A DNA stretch of 64,000 bases from Bradyrhizobium diazoefficiens. Lineage in GTDB: Bacteria > Pseudomonadota > Alphaproteobacteria > Rhizobiales > Xanthobacteraceae. The position numbers and the translations under genes were made by a program. The notes beneath the pieces were generated by a model. The model worked only from the letters and a program-made list of their open reading frames with translations, searched no databases and had not been told where the DNA came from. The DNA lies in contig NZ_CP067100.1 of NCBI RefSeq assembly GCF_016616235.1, forward strand, positions 7,375,001-7,439,000, in the 5' to 3' direction. Shown here in pieces: positions 52,229 through 60,613 of the stretch (the stretch's first letter is position 1; every line of letters starts with the position of its first letter).

Positions 52229-53137
52229 ATGACCGAAAGTCCCGACGCCGAATCCCGATTTCTCGAACAGCTCGGCCAGCGCGTGCGCACCATGCGCGCG
52301 CTCCGCGGCATGTCGCGCAAAGTGCTCGCCAAAGTATCAGGAATTTCGGAGCGCTACATCGCGCAGCTCGAAAGCGGCAAGGGCAATGTCTCGATCGTGC
52401 TCTTGCGCCGCGTCTCCGACGCGATGGGCGCGCATCTGGAAGATTTGCTTCCCAGCAACGAGCCGACGCCGGATTGGCCAATGTTTCGCGATCTCTTGCG
52501 CAAGGCGACGCCCGCGCAAATCGCCCAAGCAAAAGATCTGCTCGCTGGCGGCAGCGCAACCGCGCCGCGCCGCGCGCCGTTCTGCGGCATCGCACTGATT
52601 GGGCTACGCGGCGCCGGCAAATCGACGCTTGGGCGGATGCTGGCGAAGAAGGTCGGCTGGAGTTTTGTCGAGCTCAACAAGGAGGTCGAGCAGCAGAACG
52701 GCCTCTCGGTCGCCGAGATCATCGCGCTTTACGGCCAGGAAGGCTTTCGCCGCATGGAGCAGGCGGCGCTGCAACAGCTGCTCGCGCGCAACGAGCTGAT
52801 GGTGCTGGCGACCGGCGGCGGCATCGTCTCCGAGCCCTTGACCTTCGACCAGATTCTGACCTCGTTCTACACGATCTGGCTCAAGGCCGAGCCCGAAGAG
52901 CACATGGCCCGTGTCCGCCGCCAGGGCGATCTGCGCCCGATGGCCGACGATCGCTCCGCGATGGCCGAGCTGCGCAACATCCTGCTCAGCCGCGAGCCGC
53001 TGTATTCGCGCGCAGCCGCAGTGGTGGATACGGCAGGGCTCAGCGTCGATGCAGCCGCCGCGCGTCTGATCGACGCGGTGCGGCCGGTGCTGCAGAACGA
53101 GGCCCGCAGCTTCGGGCTGCGCAGCGTGGCGCTGTAG
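52229..53137 (+). CDS. boxR: BoxR-type regulator: helix-turn-helix fused to shikimate-kinase-like domain
   Basis: This 302-residue regulator has an N-terminal XRE helix-turn-helix (about 16-74, MSRKVLAKVSGISERYIAQL). A shikimate-kinase-like domain starts near residue 118 with the P-loop GLRGAGKST (125-133). Proteins of this build (BzdR, BoxR) repress benzoate genes and are released by benzoyl-CoA bound in the kinase-like domain. The acidic pair that binds shikimate in true kinases is replaced (FVELNKEVEQ), consistent with a sensor rather than an enzyme. It is divergent from benzoate-CoA ligase and probably controls the box operon, perhaps also the liv-type operon at 62464. Confidence 0.92.
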   Translation: MTESPDAESRFLEQLGQRVRTMRALRGMSRKVLAKVSGISERYIAQLESGKGNVSIVLLRRVSDAMGAHLEDLLPSNEPTPDWPMFRDLLRKATPAQIAQAKDLLAGGSATAPRRAPFCGIALIGLRGAGKSTLGRMLAKKVGWSFVELNKEVEQQNGLSVAEIIALYGQEGFRRMEQAALQQLLARNELMVLATGGGIVSEPLTFDQILTSFYTIWLKAEPEEHMARVRRQGDLRPMADDRSAMAELRNILLSREPLYSRAAAVVDTAGLSVDAAAARLIDAVRPVLQNEARSFGLRSVAL

Positions 53138-53244
53138 GGCGATTGCTGTCGCCTCGCCGGATCGCTGAGGCAGCATGCGCTCTGCGCCCCTTGGTCACGC
53201 GCGCCCGCATGGCTATGTTATGCGCCTAAGCCGTGAGACCTGCG

Positions 53245-54078
53245 ATGGACGCCAGCGTAGTTCCCGATGTCATCCGCCGGCCGGCATCGGCGCACCTTGC
53301 GCATCTGGTGTCCAGCATATCGTTCTACCGCGAGCGCGGAGTTGGCCTGGCCGGCTTCCGGCACGCAGCGCCGCTCGCGTTGCCCTTGCTCGTGAACCTG
53401 GGAACACCATTCCGCATCGCGCTTGGCCGCCGGCCGAAGGATGAAGACGGTCGACCGAGCTTTGCAGCCGGGCTTTTTCCCGGACCCGTCCTGATCGAGT
53501 CGGACGGCCGCGCCGAGTGCGTCCAAGTTGATTTCACCCCGCTCGGTGCCTACCGCTTCTATGGAGGAGCGGTGCCGGATCTGACCGCGCGCATCGTCGG
53601 CCTCGACGACGTCCTTGGGCGTGCTGGAGAAAGCCTGGCCGCCCAGGTGGCCGAGGCCGCGGGGTGGCAGCGGCGATTCGAGATCGTGGAAGATTTCGTG
53701 CTGCATCGGGCGGTGCATGAACCGTCGTCGGCGATTGCTTCGGCGCTCGACATGTTGTGGCGAAGCGCGGGCTCGGCGCGGGTCGCTGACATCGCCGCCG
53801 ACATCGGCTGGAGCCGCAGGCATTTCACCCGCCGCTTTCACAACGAGATCGGCGTGGCGCCCAAGATGCTGGCGCAGATGCTGCGCTTTCACCGCGCTTG
53901 CCGGCTGGCCCGCTCCGAGGCCTTGGACGGCTGGGCCGCCATCGCCGCAGACGCAGGCTATGCCGACCAGGCGCATCTTGCGCGCGACTTCCGGGTGTTT
54001 TGCGGCGAAACCCCGACCGGATGGGCGGCGCGGCTGGACCGCGCAGACCCACGCCTGCTGCGCGACGCCGGCGGATAA
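53245..54078 (+). CDS. AraC family transcriptional regulator
   Basis: This 277-residue protein has an N-terminal sensory part and two helix-turn-helix motifs at the C-terminus: VADIAADIGWSRRHFTRRFH and AAIAADAGYADQAHLARDFR, followed by the family end FCGETPTGWAAR. The sensor type is not recognisable by eye. A VOC-family gene follows on the same strand across a repeat, a common pairing in which the regulator controls the small binding or lyase protein. The ATG at 53245 is chosen over a GTG at 53233. Confidence 0.82.
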   Translation: MDASVVPDVIRRPASAHLAHLVSSISFYRERGVGLAGFRHAAPLALPLLVNLGTPFRIALGRRPKDEDGRPSFAAGLFPGPVLIESDGRAECVQVDFTPLGAYRFYGGAVPDLTARIVGLDDVLGRAGESLAAQVAEAAGWQRRFEIVEDFVLHRAVHEPSSAIASALDMLWRSAGSARVADIAADIGWSRRHFTRRFHNEIGVAPKMLAQMLRFHRACRLARSEALDGWAAIAADAGYADQAHLARDFRVFCGETPTGWAARLDRADPRLLRDAGG

Positions 54079-54175
54079 AGCGTTTTCGAGCGAAGTGGAC
54101 GCCGGTTCGCGTGAAGAAAACGCGTCAAAACAAGAATCTAGAGCTTCCGTTCTGATTGAAGAACCGAAGCTCTAG
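54079..54175. repeat. Dispersed repeat with hairpin ending in CTCTAG
   Basis: The stretch starts around CGTTTTCGAGCGAAGTGGAC, passes through GGTTCGCGTGAAGAAAACGC, and ends in a stem CTAGAGCTTC/GAAGCTCTAG with inner GTTC/GAAC pairing. I recognise this layout as a common Bradyrhizobium intergenic element. It separates the AraC and VOC genes and may attenuate read-through. Confidence 0.75.
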
Positions 54176-54244
54176 GTCCCATTTGTTCAAGCCGGCCGAT
54201 GCGAACCGGACTAGCTTGGTCGCGCAAACCATCTGGAGAGTTTC

Positions 54245-54679
54245 ATGAACCAGCAGAATGGCAAGGAAGCGCCGCGCCTCTACCACACCATGCGTTGCAA
54301 GGACGCCGAGGCCATGATCGCCTGGCTGAAGGACGTGCTCGGCTTCACCGAGCGTGTGATCTATCGGAGAGACGGCAAGGTCATCCACGGCGAGCTGATG
54401 TTCGGCTCGTCGATCCTCATGCTCGGCGAGGATCGGGACAACGACTACACCAAGCTCGTGGGCGATCTCGGCGGCCGACGGACCGATGCGGTCTATCTTG
54501 CGGTCGATGATCCCGACGCGCTCCACGACAAGGTTAAAGCCTCCGGGGCTCGAATCGAGATGGAGTTGCGCAACACCGAATATGGCACCCGCGATTTCGC
54601 AGCCCGCGATCCCGAGGGCGGGCTTTGGAGTTTTGGCACCTATTGGCCCAAGGTGGGCGAAGAGCCGCTGCCGGGCTGA
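54245..54679 (+). CDS. VOC family protein (PhnB/glyoxalase-like)
   Basis: This 144-residue protein has the glyoxalase/PhnB-like fold: LYHTMRCKDAEAMIAWLKDV then LGFTERV, a second module with AVYLAVDDPDALHDKVKASG, and the C-terminal signature GTRDFAARDPEGGLWSFGTY. A metal-type glutamate in the last strand is replaced by glycine-leucine-tryptophan, as in the non-enzymatic PhnB-like branch. GGAGAG is seven bases upstream of the start. It probably belongs with the AraC regulator upstream. Confidence 0.82.
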   Translation: MNQQNGKEAPRLYHTMRCKDAEAMIAWLKDVLGFTERVIYRRDGKVIHGELMFGSSILMLGEDRDNDYTKLVGDLGGRRTDAVYLAVDDPDALHDKVKASGARIEMELRNTEYGTRDFAARDPEGGLWSFGTYWPKVGEEPLPG

Positions 54680-54692
54680 GCCGCACCTATGA

Positions 54693-55025
54693 CTAGACCG
54701 ACCAGTAATTCGGATGCGGGTAGGGCTGCGAGCGGTCGCCCCAGTCGAACGCGTCGCCGTCGAACTCGCACGGACCGCTGCTGAGTTCCTCCAGCGTCAG
54801 CGCGACCTGGAAGGCCTGATGGCTGGGGTCGTATTTCAGCGCACCCCACTGCACCGGATAATGATGACGCGTGCCGAGCAGCCCGCCGGTTTTGACGACC
54901 GCGTAAGTGACCGTCCCGCTCACCTTGTCGAGCATCAATCGCTCGATCGTGCCGAGCTTGCTTCCGTCGCGTCCGTAAACGGCGACCCGCTCGACGCGAT
55001 CACTGGGAACCATGGTGTGTTGCAT
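54693..55025 (-). CDS. PRC-barrel domain protein
   Basis: This 110-residue protein carries a single PRC-barrel: VERVAVYGRDGSKLGTIERL, then LDKVSGTVTYAVVKTGGLLG and YPVQWGALKYD. The domain is named from photosystem H-subunits and is also found in RimM; short stand-alone forms are common in rhizobia and of unknown function, often stress-related. GGAGG is about six bases upstream of the start. It is convergent with the VOC gene. Confidence 0.85.
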   Translation of the reverse strand: MQHTMVPSDRVERVAVYGRDGSKLGTIERLMLDKVSGTVTYAVVKTGGLLGTRHHYPVQWGALKYDPSHQAFQVALTLEELSSGPCEFDGDAFDWGDRSQPYPHPNYWSV

Positions 55026-55101
55026 GGCGTCCTCCTCGATTTCTGTGTTTTAAGCATTATAGCGCCGTCGCTCGGATGAGCGAAGCCGGTCGCGGGGTGA
55101 A

Positions 55102-55887
55102 CTACAGCAATTGCGAGCGCACGGATTCCGCCCCCTCCCGCAGCAGCGGCAGGAACCGGTCGATCAGCTCCTGCGCCGGCACCCGGTCGACATGGGCGCC
55201 CATGTTGATCGCGGCGACGATCACGCCGTCGTACCGGCGGACGGGAACCGAGATCGAGTGGAAATGCGGCTCGGCCTCGCGGTCGACCAGCGAATAGCCC
55301 TGCGCGCGATCGGCGGCGATGCGCGCGAGCAGCGCCTTGGGATCGGTCACCGTCTGCGGCGTCAGCGCCTCGCGCTTCATCTTTTTCAGGCGCGCGGCAA
55401 GGTCTGCATCGTCGAGCTGGCCGAGCACGGCGCGGCCGACCGAGGTGCAGAACGCCGGCAGGCGGTAGCCGATTTCGAGTCCACCCGAGAACATCCGTGC
55501 CGGGCTGCTGCGGGCGATGAACACGATGTCGTCACCGTCGAGCACCGCGAGCGAGGAGATTTCGTTGGCCGCGGTGGCGACACGATCGAGCACAGGCTGG
55601 AGCACGGCGACGAGCTGGTTGGAGCGCAAGTACGACGCCGCGAGCGTCAGCACATGCGGCGTCAGCGAAAACAACTTGCCGTCACCGGCAACAAAGCCGC
55701 CGCGCTGGAGCGTGAACAGCATGCGCCGGGCGGTCGCGCGCGGCAGGTCCGCGGCGCGGGCCAGATCGCTCAGCGTCATCGGGCCTGCGGTCGTGCCGAA
55801 GCACTGCAGCAGGCGCAGGCCGCGATCGAGGCTCTCGACGAAATCCGTCGCGCGCTCGTCAGTCTCGTTCCGCTTCAGCTTGGGCAT
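55102..55887 (-). CDS. IclR family transcriptional regulator
   Basis: This 261-residue regulator has an N-terminal winged helix (VESLDRGLRLLQCFGTTAGP, MTLSDLARAADLPRATARRM) and a GAF-like ligand domain containing LEIGYRLPAFCTSVGRAVLG. The C-terminal VPVRRYDGVIVAAINMGAHV is typical of PcaR/PobR-like IclR activators of aromatic catabolism. The ATG at 55887 gives the family length; the frame upstream crosses the divergent promoter. It is divergent from the Rieske oxygenase gene, and a 25-bp inverted repeat lies midway between them. Confidence 0.87.
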   Translation of the reverse strand: MPKLKRNETDERATDFVESLDRGLRLLQCFGTTAGPMTLSDLARAADLPRATARRMLFTLQRGGFVAGDGKLFSLTPHVLTLAASYLRSNQLVAVLQPVLDRVATAANEISSLAVLDGDDIVFIARSSPARMFSGGLEIGYRLPAFCTSVGRAVLGQLDDADLAARLKKMKREALTPQTVTDPKALLARIAADRAQGYSLVDREAEPHFHSISVPVRRYDGVIVAAINMGAHVDRVPAQELIDRFLPLLREGAESVRSQLL

Positions 55888-55943
55888 GGTGCCGGGATAT
55901 TCCTGCAAAATAGTGCTTGCCGCCGCTCCAAGGCATGTCATAA

Positions 55944-55968
55944 TTCGCCCATTCGTTCAATAGGCGAA
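55944..55968. promoter_or_regulatory. Candidate IclR operator
   Basis: TTCGCCCATT (55944-55953) and AATAGGCGAA (55959-55968) pair with one mismatch around five bases. The site is centred between the IclR start (55887) and the Rieske oxygenase start (56000), about 30-70 bases from each. This suits autoregulation and control of the oxygenase. Confidence 0.65.
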
Positions 55969-55999
55969 CAAACGCCACTCCACAAAGGATGCACTCGCC

Positions 56000-57358
56000 A
56001 TGATGAGCCAGGAGCAGAACGACCTGATCACCCGCACCGGGCCGAGGGATCCGTGCGGCAAGCTGATGCGCAGCTACTGGCAGCCGGCGGCCCTGGTCGA
56101 TGAGCTCGAGGGCGCGCGACCGATCCGTCCTGTCAAACTGCTCGGCGAGAACCTGGTGCTGTTCCGCGACGAGACCGGTCGCTACGGCCTGATCGACCGC
56201 CATTGCGCGCATCGCGGCGCCGATCTCGCATTCGGGCGGCTGGAGCATGGCGGCCTGCGCTGCGCCTTTCATGGCTGGCTGTTCGACGCCACCGGCCAGT
56301 GCATCGAGACGCCGGCCGAGCCGAAGGACTCAAAGCTTTGCCAGAACATCCGCCAGCGCTCCTATCCCGTGGTGGAGAAGAGTGGCATCCTCTGGGCTTA
56401 TCTCGGCGAAGGCGAGCCGCCGGCGTTTCCGGAACTCGACTGCTTCGTTGCGCCCGGCACCCACACATTCGCCTTCAAGGGCCACATGGCCTGCAACTGG
56501 CTCCAGGCGCTCGAAGTCGGCATCGATCCCGCACATGCCTCCTATCTGCATCGCTTCTTCGAGGACGAGGACACCTCCACCGCCTACGGCAAGCAGTTCC
56601 GCGGCGCCTCCGCCGGCACCGACCTGCCGATGACGAAGATCCTGCGCGAATACGACCGCCCGATCATCAATGTCGAGCACACCGAATACGGCCTGCGGCT
56701 GATCGCGCTGCGCGAGATCGACGAGGAGCGCACGCACGTACGCGTCACCAACCAGCTGTTCCCGCACGGCTTCGTCATTCCCATGAGCACGGAGATGACG
56801 ATCACACAGTGGCACGTGCCTATCGACGACGAGAACTGCTACTGGTACGCAATCTTCACCAGCTATGCGAACCCGGTCGACAAGCAGAAGATGCGCGAGC
56901 AGCGGCTCGAGCTCTATGAGCTGCCCGATTACAAGTCGCGCAAGAACCGCAGCAACGATTACGGCTTCGATCCGCATGAGCAGCAGACCGCGACCTATAC
57001 CGGCATGGGCAGCGACATCAACGTCCACGACCAGTGGGCGGTGGAATCGATGGGCGCGATCCAGGACCGCACCAAGGAGCACCTCGGCTCGAGCGACAAG
57101 GCGATCGTGCAGTACCGCCGCCTGCTGCGGCAGGAAATCGAAAAGGTCGGGGGCGGCGAGAAGCCGATGCTGTTCCTGGACGAAGCCAATGCGCGCAGCA
57201 TCCAGGGACCGGCGACGATGGACGGGATCGGCCCGACTCGGGGCTGGGAAACCTACTGGATGGAAGTCGACGTCAAGCGCCGTCGCGGCGCGCCGTGGAC
57301 CGCGCCGGTGCCGAAGGAGATCGCTGAGAACGTGCACCGGCTGACGGCGGCGGAGTGA
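56000..57358 (+). CDS. Rieske non-heme iron oxygenase, phthalate-dioxygenase type
   Basis: This 452-residue oxygenase has a Rieske [2Fe-2S] domain with ligands C69 and H71 (CAHRGADLAFG) and C88 and H91 (CAFHGW). The catalytic domain has a mononuclear iron site in EVGIDPAHASYLHRF (one aspartate, two histidines nearby). This build resembles phthalate 4,5-dioxygenase and related O- or N-demethylating single-type oxygenases. No ferredoxin or reductase gene is adjacent, so electrons must come from elsewhere. A glutamine-synthetase-like gene follows on the same strand, and an IclR regulator is divergent. Confidence 0.88.
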   Translation: MMSQEQNDLITRTGPRDPCGKLMRSYWQPAALVDELEGARPIRPVKLLGENLVLFRDETGRYGLIDRHCAHRGADLAFGRLEHGGLRCAFHGWLFDATGQCIETPAEPKDSKLCQNIRQRSYPVVEKSGILWAYLGEGEPPAFPELDCFVAPGTHTFAFKGHMACNWLQALEVGIDPAHASYLHRFFEDEDTSTAYGKQFRGASAGTDLPMTKILREYDRPIINVEHTEYGLRLIALREIDEERTHVRVTNQLFPHGFVIPMSTEMTITQWHVPIDDENCYWYAIFTSYANPVDKQKMREQRLELYELPDYKSRKNRSNDYGFDPHEQQTATYTGMGSDINVHDQWAVESMGAIQDRTKEHLGSSDKAIVQYRRLLRQEIEKVGGGEKPMLFLDEANARSIQGPATMDGIGPTRGWETYWMEVDVKRRRGAPWTAPVPKEIAENVHRLTAAE

Positions 57359-57408
57359 AGGTGACGCATCCTGCCAGCGAGGCACAACAAGGGCTCCGCA
57401 TGCCCCGC

Positions 57409-57510
57409 TGTCATGCCCCGCGAAGGCGGGGCATCCAGTACGCCGCGACCTTTCGTGGATACGTTGCCGTCTCTGGAATACTGGATCGTCCGCCGTCGCG
57501 GACGATGACA
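57409..57510. repeat. Palindromic intergenic repeat between Rieske and GS-like genes
   Basis: TGTCATGCCCCGCGAAGGCG and CGTCCGCCGTCGCGGACGAT with GACA at the end bound a 102-base element. Inner TCCAGTA and TACTGGA arms pair. It is a common style of dispersed repeat and lies 40 bases before the next gene. Confidence 0.75.
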
Positions 57511-57551
57511 GCGCGGGCTATGCTTGCATCGAGCGAGAAGGAGCTAGCAAA

Positions 57552-58988
57552 GTGACTTTCGTCGCGCGTCACGCGCTGTGGTCGGATGAGCAGAAGGACG
57601 CCGCGGCGCGCATGCGCCGTCTCGTCGAAGAGAACAATCTCGAAGTCATCCGCCTCGCCTTCCCCGACCAGCACGGCATTTTGCGCGGCAAGACCATCAT
57701 CGCCTCCGAGGCAATTGCGTCGCTGGAAAGCGGCTGCTCCATCACCACCACCATGCTTGCCAAGGACACCTCGCACCGAACGGTGTTTCCGGTGTTCACG
57801 TCAGGCGGCGGCTTCGGCATGAAGGAGATGGAGGGCGCGGCCGACGTGCTGATGGTCGCCGATCCCACTACGTTTCGTGTGCTGCCATGGGCGCCGGCGA
57901 CGGGCTGGCTGCTGTGCGATCTTTATTTTAACGACGGCCGTCCGGTGCCGTTTGCGACACGCGGGCTCTATCGCAAGGTGCTCGACGAACTCGGCCGCCG
58001 CGGCCACGATTTCGTCGCGGGCCTCGAAGTTGAGTTTCACATCTTCAAACTCGACGATCCGCATATGCGCGCCGAGGACGCGGGACAGCCGGGCACACCG
58101 CCGTCGGTGAGCCTGCTTAGCCACGGCTATCAATATCTCACCGAGCAGCGCTTCGACCAGATGGAGCCGGTGCTGGAGATCCTGCGCCGCGACATCGTCG
58201 CGCTCGGGCTGCCGCTCCGTTCCGTCGAGGTCGAGTTCGGGCCGAGCCAGTGCGAATTCACCTTCGCGCCGAAGAAGGGCTTGGAGCCCGCCGACAATAT
58301 GGTGCTGTTCCGTTCGGCCGTGAAGCAGATCGCCCGCCGACACGGCTATCACGCCACCTTCATGTGCCGGCCGAAGCTGCCGAACCTGTTCGCGAGCGGC
58401 TGGCATCTGCATCAGTCGATCGTCTCGCGCGCGAGCGGCGAAAACCTGTTCATGGCGAAGGACGGCGCCGAGCCGCTCAGCGCGTTCGGCAAGGCGTACC
58501 TTGCCGGCCTGCTCGACCACGCCCGCGCGTCCACCGTGTTCACGACGCCGACCATCAACGGCTACAAGCGTTACCGCTCCTATTCGCTGGCGCCCGACCG
58601 CGCGATCTGGGGCCGCGACAATCGCGGCGTGATGATCCGTGTGCTCGGCGGCGCCAATGATGCCGCCACGCGCCTGGAGAACCGCATCGGCGAGCCTGCC
58701 GCCAATCCCTATCTCTACATGGCCTCGCAGATCCTTTCAGGCCTCGACGGCGTCGATCGCAAGCTCGATCCCGGTCCGTCCGCCGACACGCCCTACGAGA
58801 CCGAGGCGCCGCTGCTGCCGAAATCGCTGCGCGATGCGGTCAGCGCGCTCAAGGACGATCCGTTCTTCCGCGAGAAGCTTGGGGCGGAGTTCGTGGACTA
58901 TTACACGCACATCAAGAACGCCGAGATCGACCGCTTCCTGTCCGAGGTGACGGATTGGGAGCACCGGGAGTATTTCGAGGTATTTTGA
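57552..58988 (+). CDS. Glutamine synthetase family protein (gamma-glutamyl ligase type)
   Basis: This 478-residue protein has the glutamine synthetase fold: an N-terminal beta-grasp (IRLAFPDQHGILRGKTIIAS) and the catalytic barrel with acidic residues in GLEVEFHIF and VEVEFGPSQCEFTF. The ATP histidine region is SGWHLHQSI, arginines sit in RDNRGVMIRV, and the end motif is RLENRIGEPAANPYLYMA. It lacks the adenylylation tyrosine context of housekeeping GlnA. Such paralogues ligate glutamate to amines (gamma-glutamylanilide, gamma-glutamylputrescine, methylamide synthases). The start is GTG with AAGGAG upstream. Its position after a Rieske oxygenase recalls aniline degradation, where glutamylation precedes dioxygenation. 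Confidence 0.83.
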   Translation: MTFVARHALWSDEQKDAAARMRRLVEENNLEVIRLAFPDQHGILRGKTIIASEAIASLESGCSITTTMLAKDTSHRTVFPVFTSGGGFGMKEMEGAADVLMVADPTTFRVLPWAPATGWLLCDLYFNDGRPVPFATRGLYRKVLDELGRRGHDFVAGLEVEFHIFKLDDPHMRAEDAGQPGTPPSVSLLSHGYQYLTEQRFDQMEPVLEILRRDIVALGLPLRSVEVEFGPSQCEFTFAPKKGLEPADNMVLFRSAVKQIARRHGYHATFMCRPKLPNLFASGWHLHQSIVSRASGENLFMAKDGAEPLSAFGKAYLAGLLDHARASTVFTTPTINGYKRYRSYSLAPDRAIWGRDNRGVMIRVLGGANDAATRLENRIGEPAANPYLYMASQILSGLDGVDRKLDPGPSADTPYETEAPLLPKSLRDAVSALKDDPFFREKLGAEFVDYYTHIKNAEIDRFLSEVTDWEHREYFEVF

Positions 58989-59034
58989 GCTGGCCCGCAG
59001 CGGGATCTGTCAGTGAGGCGCACCGCTCTCTCCC

Positions 59035-59125
59035 CCGTCATTGCGAGGAGCTCTTGCGACGAAGCAATCCAGAGTCATTCCCGTGGAAAGATTCTGGATT
59101 GCTCCGCTGCGCTCGCAATGACGGG
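59035..59125. repeat. Dispersed palindromic repeat, CGTCATTGCGAGGAG type
   Basis: CCGTCATTGCGAGGAGCTC and GCTGCGCTCGCAATGACGG form the outer arms. GAAGCAATCCAGA and TCTGGATTGCTCC form the inner arms. This element type is familiar from Bradyrhizobium and Rhodopseudomonas genomes. It separates the convergent glutamine-synthetase-like gene and the ABC operon. Confidence 0.8.
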
Positions 59126-59139
59126 GAGAGAGCGCGGGC

Positions 59140-59853
59140 TCAAATCCCCAGGTACTTGTGCTGCAGATCCGGCTCAGCCATCAGTTGGTCCGAAGTGCCG
59201 CTCCACACCGTCTTGCCGCGCTCGATGATGGTGTGGCGGTCGCAGATGCGGGCGAGGTGGTCGACGTTCTTGTCGACGACTAGGATCGACTGCCCCCGGC
59301 TCTTGAGCAGCGACAGGCAATTCCAGATCTCTTCGCGGATCAAGGGCGCGAGGCCTTCGGTCGCCTCATCCAGGATCAGAAGCTTCGGGTTGGTCATCAG
59401 CGCGCGGCCGATCGCGAGCATCTGCTGCTCGCCGCCGGAGAGCTGGTTGCCCATGTTGGACGCGCGCTCGGCCAGCCGCGGGAACAGGTCGTAGATCGCG
59501 GCCAGCGTCCAGGGATTGGGGCTACCGAAGCGGTCGGCGGCGGCCGCAACGAGATTTTCCCGCACGGTGAGGTTCGGGAAGATCTGGCGTCCCTCGGGCA
59601 CGAGGCCGACGCCGAGCTTGGCAATCCGGTACGACGGAAGCTGGCGCACCTCGGCGCCGTCAAAGCGGATGCTGCCCGCCCGCGCCGGCGTCAGGCCCAT
59701 GATGGAGCGGATGGTCGTGGTCTTGCCCATGCCGTTGCGGCCCATCAGCGAGACCATCTCGCCTGCCTTGACCGACAGCGACAAGCCGAACAGCACCTGC
59801 GAAAGTCCGTAGCAGGTCTCGATGCCGTCGACGTCGAGCAAGGTGTCAGCCAT
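59140..59853 (-). CDS. livF: Branched-chain amino acid-type ABC transporter ATP-binding protein (LivF-like)
   Basis: This 237-residue ATPase has Walker A GRNGMGKTT, signature LSGGEQQ and Walker B LLILDEATEGL, with an unusual acidic-alanine form (DEATEGLAP) that is the LivF hallmark. It is the last gene of an operon of four (livH, livM, livG, livF), overlapping livG by eight bases. Importers of this class carry branched-chain amino acids, urea, amides or aromatic acids. With a BoxR-like site upstream of the operon, an aromatic acid is a good candidate cargo. Confidence 0.88.
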   Translation of the reverse strand: MADTLLDVDGIETCYGLSQVLFGLSLSVKAGEMVSLMGRNGMGKTTTIRSIMGLTPARAGSIRFDGAEVRQLPSYRIAKLGVGLVPEGRQIFPNLTVRENLVAAAADRFGSPNPWTLAAIYDLFPRLAERASNMGNQLSGGEQQMLAIGRALMTNPKLLILDEATEGLAPLIREEIWNCLSLLKSRGQSILVVDKNVDHLARICDRHTIIERGKTVWSGTSDQLMAEPDLQHKYLGI

Positions 59854-60613
59854 GGTGCGTCACCACATGCTGGTCGCCGAGATAGGCGCGCTTGACCTCT
59901 TCATTGGCGCGGATCGCGGCCGGATCGCCGGAGGCGATGACGCGGCCATAGACCAGCACCGAGATGCGGTCGGCGAGCGCGAACACCGCGGGCATGTCGT
60001 GCTCGACCAGCACGATCGAGACCTCTTTCCGCAGCTCCTGGAGCAGCTGCACCATGCGCTGGGACTCGGTGACGCCGAGGCCCGCCATCGGCTCGTCGAG
60101 CAGCAAAAGCTTCGGCTTGCTCGCCAGCGCGACCGCAAGCTCGATCTGGCGCCGCTCGCCATGGCTGAGCCTCGACACCACGACATCGGCGCGATGGGCC
60201 AGACCAACGCGATCGAGCGCGGCGTGGGCGGCGTCGCGCAGGCCCTTCTCCTTGCGCGCATTGGCAAAGAAGCGGAACGAGGTGCCGGCATGCGCCTGCG
60301 CCGCCAGCGCGACATTGTCGGCGGCGGTAAAGTCGAGCAGCAGCGAGGTGATCTGGAACGAGCGTGCAAGCCCCAGCGCGCAGCGGCGATAGGCCGGCAG
60401 ATAGGTGATATCGCGGCCGCCCAAGGAGACGCTGCCGGAATGCGGTTCGAGATGGCCGGTGAGCTGACTGATCAACGTGGTCTTGCCGGCGCCGTTCGGG
60501 CCGATGATGGCGTGCAGCTCGCCGGCCGAAACGTCGAGCGAGACGTTGTCCGTGGCAGTGATGCCGCCGAAGCGGCGCACCAGCTTCTCGACGCGGAGCA
60601 AGGGTTCAGCCAC
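59846..60613 (-). CDS. livG: Branched-chain amino acid-type ABC transporter ATP-binding protein (LivG-like)
   Basis: This 255-residue ATPase has Walker A GPNGAGKTT, signature LSHGERRQ in the LivG form, and Walker B LLLLDEPMAGLG. The family insert with RSFQITSLLLDF is present. It overlaps both neighbours by eight bases, giving tight translational coupling in the four-gene importer operon. Confidence 0.9.
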   Translation of the reverse strand: MAEPLLRVEKLVRRFGGITATDNVSLDVSAGELHAIIGPNGAGKTTLISQLTGHLEPHSGSVSLGGRDITYLPAYRRCALGLARSFQITSLLLDFTAADNVALAAQAHAGTSFRFFANARKEKGLRDAAHAALDRVGLAHRADVVVSRLSHGERRQIELAVALASKPKLLLLDEPMAGLGVTESQRMVQLLQELRKEVSIVLVEHDMPAVFALADRISVLVYGRVIASGDPAAIRANEEVKRAYLGDQHVVTHHG

